Below, piece by piece: positions 1-64,000 of a stretch of 64,000 nucleotides of DNA. The translations under genes were made by a program, and so were the position numbers. The DNA is from Ridgeia piscesae (taxonomy: Eukaryota > Annelida > Polychaeta > Sabellida > Siboglinidae): assembly GCA_025642075.2 (NCBI GenBank), contig JAODUO010000981.1:97501-161500 (forward strand), read 5' to 3'. Position 1 is the stretch's first letter. Each line of letters starts with the position of its first letter. The notes beneath the pieces are model-generated. The model worked only from the letters and a program-made list of their open reading frames with translations. It was not told the DNA's origin and searched no databases.

Positions 1-423
1 ACCTGAAAATCGATCGACCAATATTATTCCCTCCCCATGGCCATTCCCCATTCCCAATGCATTCCCGTACAACGTTGTAAATGTAATAATGAACTAATCG
101 TGACAATGTGGAAGTTTTGCCTAAATGACGTCACTGTTTAATTGAGTCTCGTTATCAAAGCATTATCGTATTTCCACAACAAAACTTACGTGTTTGATTC
201 AATAAGAAAGGTGACGCGCCACCTACAGGGATAACAATTCAGTTGCTATTTCGCACCGTGGTCGCAAGATGTCGCATGCCTCAGTTCAGCGCTCCAGACC
301 TGCCCTGTCTTGTAAGAAAATGACTAAATAATTAAAGAACTCTTTATTAATTTCATTGATCCGTGGACGAGTCGTCAAATTGAAAGAGGGTGGATAAAAA
401 GAAGAAGACATTTGAAAAAGAAT
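1..423. other. Left flank, no gene seen
   Basis: Unique-looking AT-rich sequence with no convincing open reading frame or repeat. Its last bases (415-419) form the T-run that follows the 5S rRNA gene on the minus strand. Confidence 0.5.
415..419 (-). terminator. RNA polymerase III T-run after 5S rRNA
   Basis: On the minus strand the 5S sequence is followed, after four further bases, by a run of five T. Runs of four or more T are the standard RNA polymerase III termination signal. Its position directly after the RNA 3' end fits a functional gene. Confidence 0.7.
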
Positions 424-542
424 AGCCTACAGCACCCGGTATTCCCAGGCGGTCACCCATCCAAGTACTAACCGGGCTCGACGTTGCTTAACTTCGGTGA
501 TCGGACGAGAACCGGTGTTTTCAACGTGATATGGCCGTAGAC
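424..542 (-). rRNA. 5S ribosomal RNA gene
   Basis: Read on the minus strand, these 119 bases begin GTCTACGGCCATATCACG, run through the internal control region (GTTAAGCAACGTCGAGCCC, then AGTACTTGGATGGGTGACC) and end GGTGCTGTAGGCT. This is the complete animal 5S rRNA: normal length, both ends present, and the A-box, intermediate element and C-box recognisable. It is the RNA of the large ribosomal subunit made by RNA polymerase III with TFIIIA. A TATA-like box lies upstream and a T-run downstream, so it looks like a gene rather than a degraded copy. Only one copy is in the window, so whether it belongs to a dispersed family or to a cluster continuing to the left cannot be told. A 5S-derived SINE head is a less likely alternative, because the T-run follows the RNA directly. 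Confidence 0.95.
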
Positions 543-565
543 GAAAGTTAACGTTTGCGGCGCGG

Positions 566-574
566 TATTTATAT
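566..574 (-). promoter_or_regulatory. TATA-like box upstream of 5S rRNA
   Basis: The minus strand reads ATATAAATA, about 24-32 bp before the first base of the 5S RNA. TATA-like elements near -30 are known upstream of 5S genes in several invertebrates and support active transcription. Position and sequence are seen directly; function is inferred. Confidence 0.6.
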
Positions 575-964
575 TAGGTTCGTATTGTCACATCGCAAGA
601 CTTCCTTATGTTTTAACTCTGTTTTATTATATGCTGTATAGCTACAGTTTATTAGCTACATACTATTCCCCAACCATCACACGTTTGTGAATATTTATCC
701 ACTAGAGGGAGAAAGTGTTTGAAATGTTAGCATGGTGGCTCCATCTTGCGAGTATTGAAACATTAACAAATCTTGCTTCACGCGCCAGTATGGGTTTAGG
801 GTGATTAGAGACACTATCTAAACTATAGTAGTCTATATCATAATTATTATGATTAAGTTGGCAACCCACCACATTTTTGTTGACTTGAATGTTTATTGCT
901 GAACGCCCCATGTGTGACTTTATACATACACAATAAAAACTGTAAAATAATGATTCCAATTAAC
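575..964. other. Spacer between 5S rRNA and LINE fragment
   Basis: Non-coding AT-rich spacer. An 85-codon minus-strand open frame here has no recognisable motif and is probably chance. Confidence 0.4.
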
Positions 965-969
965 ATACA

Positions 970-2075
970 TTATTACACAGAAATAATTGATTTGTACAGA
1001 GTTTTAAATGGTAGTGTCTTTATTTGTTAGGCTTCTCGTGTTCTGGTATACAAATCAGAACATGTGTGTTAGATGGGATCATATATACTCAGATTATTTT
1101 GGTGTTTCGAATGGTGTTAGACAAGGTGGTATTTTGTCACCTCTTCTTTTCAATTTATATATGGATGATCTAAGTGATAGACTAAACAAACTGAAGATTG
1201 GGTGTTGTATAAATGGAATTGTGGTAAACCATATAATTATTATGTATGCAGATGATCTTGTTTTGATAGCGCCATCTGTTGCTGGCATGAATAAGATACA
1301 TAAATTGTGTGAAGGTTTTGGTTCCCATCATGATATAAAATACAACCCAATGAAAAGTTGTAGTATGTCCTTTAGATCAAAACTTCTCAAAGGAGTAACT
1401 TTACCCAAGTTTGTCTTGAATGGTGAATATATTGATGAGGTTGAGCAGTCCAAGTACCTTGGGCACATTTTCACAAATGATCTAGCTGACAATGCAGACA
1501 TTGCAAGACAGTGTCGACAGCTCTATGCTCAGGGCAATATGATTTTGCGTAAATTTCATGTGTACTCCAGATGTGAAATTGACTCTATTTCGCACTTATT
1601 GTACCCCAATGTACACATCACAGCTATGGTGGAGCTCATATCACAATATTTTGAAGATGTTTTTTGGGTTATCTAAATTTGAAAGCACAAGTATGTTATG
1701 TACCTATGTAAATGTCCAATGCTGTCAGTCTGTTATAAGGAGCTTGGTGTACAGCTTTTTGCTTCGTTTGGACGGCTCTGACAATGTCTTTGTACAGTCC
1801 ATTCTCAGATCTAGTCTGAACTTTGTCTCTAGAATCAGAGTACACTGGATGAATATGCTTTACACAACCAACTTTACCTCTTACTGATAACACATATTTT
1901 TCTTTTCTACGGGTTCCTGTTTGCAATATATATTTCCATCCAATTTGTTTAGCGATCTGGGCTGAGAGCCCTGTGCTACTGTCTGTTGCTGGTGCTATGG
2001 ACCACAGTATTACTTGTATATGCTTATTTCATGTATGCTGAAGAGTCTGGAATAAAGTTATTATATTGTATTGTA
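970..2075 (+). mobile_element. 5'-truncated LINE (non-LTR retrotransposon) with broken reverse transcriptase
   Basis: An open frame from 1008 to 1676 encodes the middle of a non-LTR reverse transcriptase. It contains the palm motif GVRQGGILSPLLFNLYMDDL, then the catalytic MYADDLVLIAP (YADD) and a KYLGHIFTNDL block. The frame is lost near 1558-1566 and the protein continues in another frame (VKLTLFRTYC, LWWSSYHNIL) to about 1887, so there is at least one frameshift. The first codons (DLYRVLNG, about 980-1010) lie in yet another frame. The endonuclease and the start of the RT are missing, as in typical 5'-truncated insertions. The 3' end has AATAAAG followed by a short ATTGT-type repeat tail near 2050-2075. 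It is a dead copy and does not encode an active enzyme. The clade (CR1/Jockey-like) is my best guess only. Confidence 0.85.
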
Positions 2076-3570
2076 TTCCATTTGCAGAATTGGTGTAGGC
2101 TACTATGGGTTAAGTATATTTTGAATACTGAGTAAATTGCACATTTCAATTCTGGAATTAAATTTCGCCCCGTCATAAATGTCACCTGAACTACCATTTA
2201 CAGACAGTTCCCCTTAAACCATTCATTTTGATCTTTACAAGCTGTAATATATACTGCATATTTGGACAACTCTAAGTCTGTAATTACAGTCATTTTCATA
2301 ATAAAAAATATATATAAAATAAAATACAGCAAAAATTAATGAAAGACAAAATTATGGCCAGAACATGTACAGTTCTCTAGACTATAATGGTTTTGATATG
2401 GTCTGAATTCCAATTAAATAAACCATGTTTTTATAACCATCATGGGTATTGCACTTGTTTTTGCAAGCCTTATAGGGGTGCAGTTGAAGACTATAATTAT
2501 ATATGGTGGCATAGCTGGGGATTTTTGGGAGCCTGCCATCATGGATCACAAAATGCAGACCCAAAAATATTCTACGGGCTAGATAATTATACCCCTGTAG
2601 GTACTCTTCTGAATGTCATGTAATTTGAAGATCATAAATAAAGACATTCCATAGTGCTGTGCATTTTTAGAATTAAAGCGTAAGTCACCACCCTTTATTC
2701 AAATATTTAAAGAAAACATCCAAAGACTGCCACCAGATGATAACACTGTGAGCGTTCAGACCAATCCAATGCAGCTAGATGTAGACATTACTAGATAATC
2801 ATACGCATTCACTTGTGGGTCTTAAAGATGTTTGCTTAGTCCTACAGTATTCATGCATGACTGCTAAGTTAGCCAGAATATTCGTTGTGCGGAAAAAATG
2901 AACTTGAAACCAAAGTTGAACGTTTTATCTGCTATCCTCACTTGCGGTAATCATCTGCAGGACATTTGTGAACTTATACTTTGTCCCAGTTTGTGAACAG
3001 GTCCATGGGAACCCTCCAATTTTAAGTGCATTTCTGGGCACATGTGCTTGCCTTATTTTACCATTATTTCTAAAAGCTTTAAATGGGCGATACTTATATT
3101 GTTGCAACCTGAACTAAAAGTGTTTGCTAAATAAAAGACACCATCAAGTATAAAATAATGACAGATAAACATCACTTGTTTATAAAATATTTACTCGTAA
3201 TGAGAATTTAAATTACACAAATGCATGTACAAACGTAACTGCAACAATAAAATATCAATGGTCAGGCAATGTGATTGAGTTTTAATAGAGTGCATCTATG
3301 TACGTAAGTAAAAATATGACGTGATTAAAGTGTGTATCTACACAACCTGCTGAGAGCACTCATCTCACTTCCAGGAGTCGACCTATCAAAAACGGTGACA
3401 AATATGACAAATTGGCAAATTCAACACAGAACACACACCGAGATGAATGACAATGTGGTTTTCGTAACCCTGACACATTCCCATCGCTATTAACAAAGTC
3501 TCTTATATTACAAGCTTCAATAGGGTGACTCTTTATATACACACACACACACATACATGACCTCCATTCG
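2076..3570 (-). other. 3' UTR and 3' flank of the ARHGAP20-like gene
   Basis: This region lies downstream of the minus-strand stop codon at 3571-3573. Candidate poly(A) signals read on the minus strand are ATTAAA at 3281-3286 and AATAAA at 2694-2699, which would give 3' UTRs of roughly 0.3 or 0.9 kb. A short CA run sits at about 3541-3553. No other gene is apparent. Which signal is used cannot be read from the sequence. Confidence 0.4.
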
Positions 3571-61927
<58,357 letters not shown>

Positions 61928-64000
61928 TGTTTTCAATGAGTATCTCTATAACCGACTTTACATAAAAATCCTCACATTTGTTAAATCTTACCAACAAGAT
62001 TTGATTCTATGGCTCCGCCACCTGTACCAATCCTGGCACTATAGATGGCGGAACATTTCAGCAATACACACACACTACAGCGACACAGCCACGGCACACA
62101 GACGCCACTGAACAATCCAATCTCTTTCTGCCAACTGGTAGTTTACATTCGAGATACGAGCCAGTGGTCCAAATCTTGCCATCTCAGCTCATGAATGACG
62201 TCTTGTCGATTTTGAATGCTCAATGGCAACCCATTCATGGGGCGACTGTTTTGAAAACTCTGACCTTCCGTCATTCACCTCTCTGGCACGATCAACAATG
62301 TGCCCCAGCTGAAGGTGTGTCCACAGACCACCGTCTCACCATTCATTGAAGTCGTGAAAGCAATCACACGCCACAATGTTCCACGTACTAGATTGTGGTC
62401 ACTCTGCACAAATCCACTTTGTTTTTGGGCACAAAAATAACACGACTGCTGTGACTCGCTGAATGAACACCAACAGCGACAATTATAGCCACGGAGATAA
62501 ATATCGCGATATATCCCCAGATTTCCTGTTCACAACATCCCCTGTGTCAATCAGTACTTCGCATGTCAACATAAGAACAACGTGCCAGACTGACGCGAGG
62601 TACAAAACGTCAACACGTAACACTGCCACCTGCTTCAAAGTTAAACGGTAATCACCGACTACTCATAAACCAGCCGGGCGTATATGCACCAGGCATGTCA
62701 CTGCATCATAAACCCAAATAATGTAACAACCATAAATGTATACTGCATCCGTATACACGACAATGACGTCCACGGTGTGGTGATTTCGCCGGAGCAGAAT
62801 CCAAGATCTGCCCGTCAAAACCGACTCCTGCTTCAGTCGCTATCAACACAGTAATGATCCTGGGTCTGTTGGCACATGAATTCATAACCCATCAAATGCT
62901 ATCACAAAATCTGCAGCCTTCCTGGTTCCGGTTGAGTCACCAGAACAGCTGTTCATCCACGCGTGTCCATCTATGTCCGTGTGGAGGTAGGGTGCCACCG
63001 CACACTGACCAGCAAGTGACCGACCCACGAGTCGTCCAAGAGAACTATGTGTGCAGGAAAATAAATTTCCGACAGTAGTTGGCATGAGAATCCGTGACGC
63101 AGGATCTATTCACTGGAGCCTCAGTCTTCAGCACTAATCGCTTCAGACTATACACACACATACACACACATACACAGTGTGTGGCATTAAGTAAGTCAAC
63201 CTACACTGACTACGGCCAAGTCCTACAGGCAAATCCGGGACAACTTGACAAGAGACCCTTCAACAGCGGCCAATTTCGTCACTGGCGCTTATCAAAGCCA
63301 CAGATTGTATCAGGGCCCTAAACCCCAGTTCCACAGCCTTAGGTGGCCCATCTTATCAGACTTACAGTTGGTACACAGGAACTAGAAAAACACCCCAATA
63401 AATGGGTTGCACTCGTCAAACAAACATTTGCAACAATGTGTGGAACAACAATGTCAATTAAACATCATCAGATTTTCATGAGAAACCATAATGATATACA
63501 GGGGCCTGTATGTCTAAACAGGTTTGTAATCACAGCTAGTGTGTGCGTCATGGAGTTTAATCAATTAAAACCCAGCAGTGCCAATCAGCAGCAATATTTT
63601 GTTGATAATCATAATCAGCAGATTTCATTCATAGAGGAAATACCTTCTGAGTGCGTGGTTTGTAGCTACAGGAGACAAACGGAAGCTGAGTCAACACACG
63701 ACGTTCCTGTATATAGAATGACGTCTGTGGTGTATTTACAGGCACTTGATCCTACAGATTAAGATGGATTTTCCAATAATATCACCAACTGTGAAACAAT
63801 TAAACAACAGTTCTAACGTCAAACCCATTACGAGTTACGCAGGTGAATAGAAAGCTAATTAATCCTCATTTGTTCATTCCACTTTTAGCCACACATACGT
63901 CTATATTATATCAGGGCAGGTTCTGTCAGGTTTCCAGTGGGTGCTATTAATGGCAATTAATTGTTTAAGTCTGGTAAACAAACACACTACTTGCAGTTTC
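61928..64000 (-). other. 5' flank / promoter region of exon 1A
   Basis: Immediate upstream sequence of exon 1A; CpGs are commoner at 61950-63300 than in the introns, as expected near a transcription start. No TATA box is obvious. A short CA run lies at about 63150-63176. A plus-strand frame at 63343-63762 opens with GTG rather than ATG and matches no family I know. Confidence 0.35.

Noticed and set aside
63343..63762. 139-codon plus-strand open frame near the right end
   Set aside because: Begins with GTG, no recognised motif or promoter, and could be chance in 64 kb.

Overview
The window is eukaryotic DNA: AT-rich, rich in microsatellites and minisatellites, with LINE debris and an intron-exon gene structure. 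A single protein-coding gene occupies almost all of it. The character of the LINE fragments, the dispersed repeats and the animal-type 5S rRNA suggests a marine invertebrate, probably a lophotrochozoan such as a mollusc. That placement is an inference and is not proven here.

The gene lies on the minus strand, from about 61.9 kb (first exon) down to the stop codon at 3571. I rebuilt it exon by exon from splice sites and reading phase. It encodes an ARHGAP20-type Rho GTPase-activating protein with PH, Ras-associating (RA) and RhoGAP domains and a very long Ser/Pro-rich tail carried on one 2.85-kb last exon. With the most distal first exon, the 16 coding exons sum to 5307 nt, which is 1768 codons plus a stop, and all phases match. 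Three separate ATG-containing first exons (61.9, 55.8 and 31.7 kb) each have an in-frame upstream stop and each end in phase 0 at a GT donor. The gene therefore seems to have three alternative 5' ends; the innermost skips exon 2.

Outside the gene, the left end holds a complete 5S rRNA gene (minus strand, TATA-like box about 30 bp upstream, T-run just after the 3' end), followed by a broken LINE reverse transcriptase (about 970-2075). A second LINE remnant, the last codons of a CR1/L2-like reverse transcriptase, lies in intron 1 near 41 kb.

The introns carry several tandem arrays: a 29-bp array directly beside the exon 10 donor (11.34-11.72 kb), a 23-bp array (16.2 kb), a 30-bp array (28.0-28.9 kb), a 514-bp GT tract (37.6-38.1 kb), a 3.1-kb array of about 107 copies of a 29-bp unit (47.9-51.0 kb), and a short 29-bp array just upstream of first exon 1B (55.9-56.1 kb). 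The most striking is the 11.3-kb array. Its unit is a copy of the exon 10 splice junction, so the real donor is followed by at least six extra copies of the same donor sequence.

No CRISPR array, operon, prokaryotic gene or clear second protein-coding gene was found.
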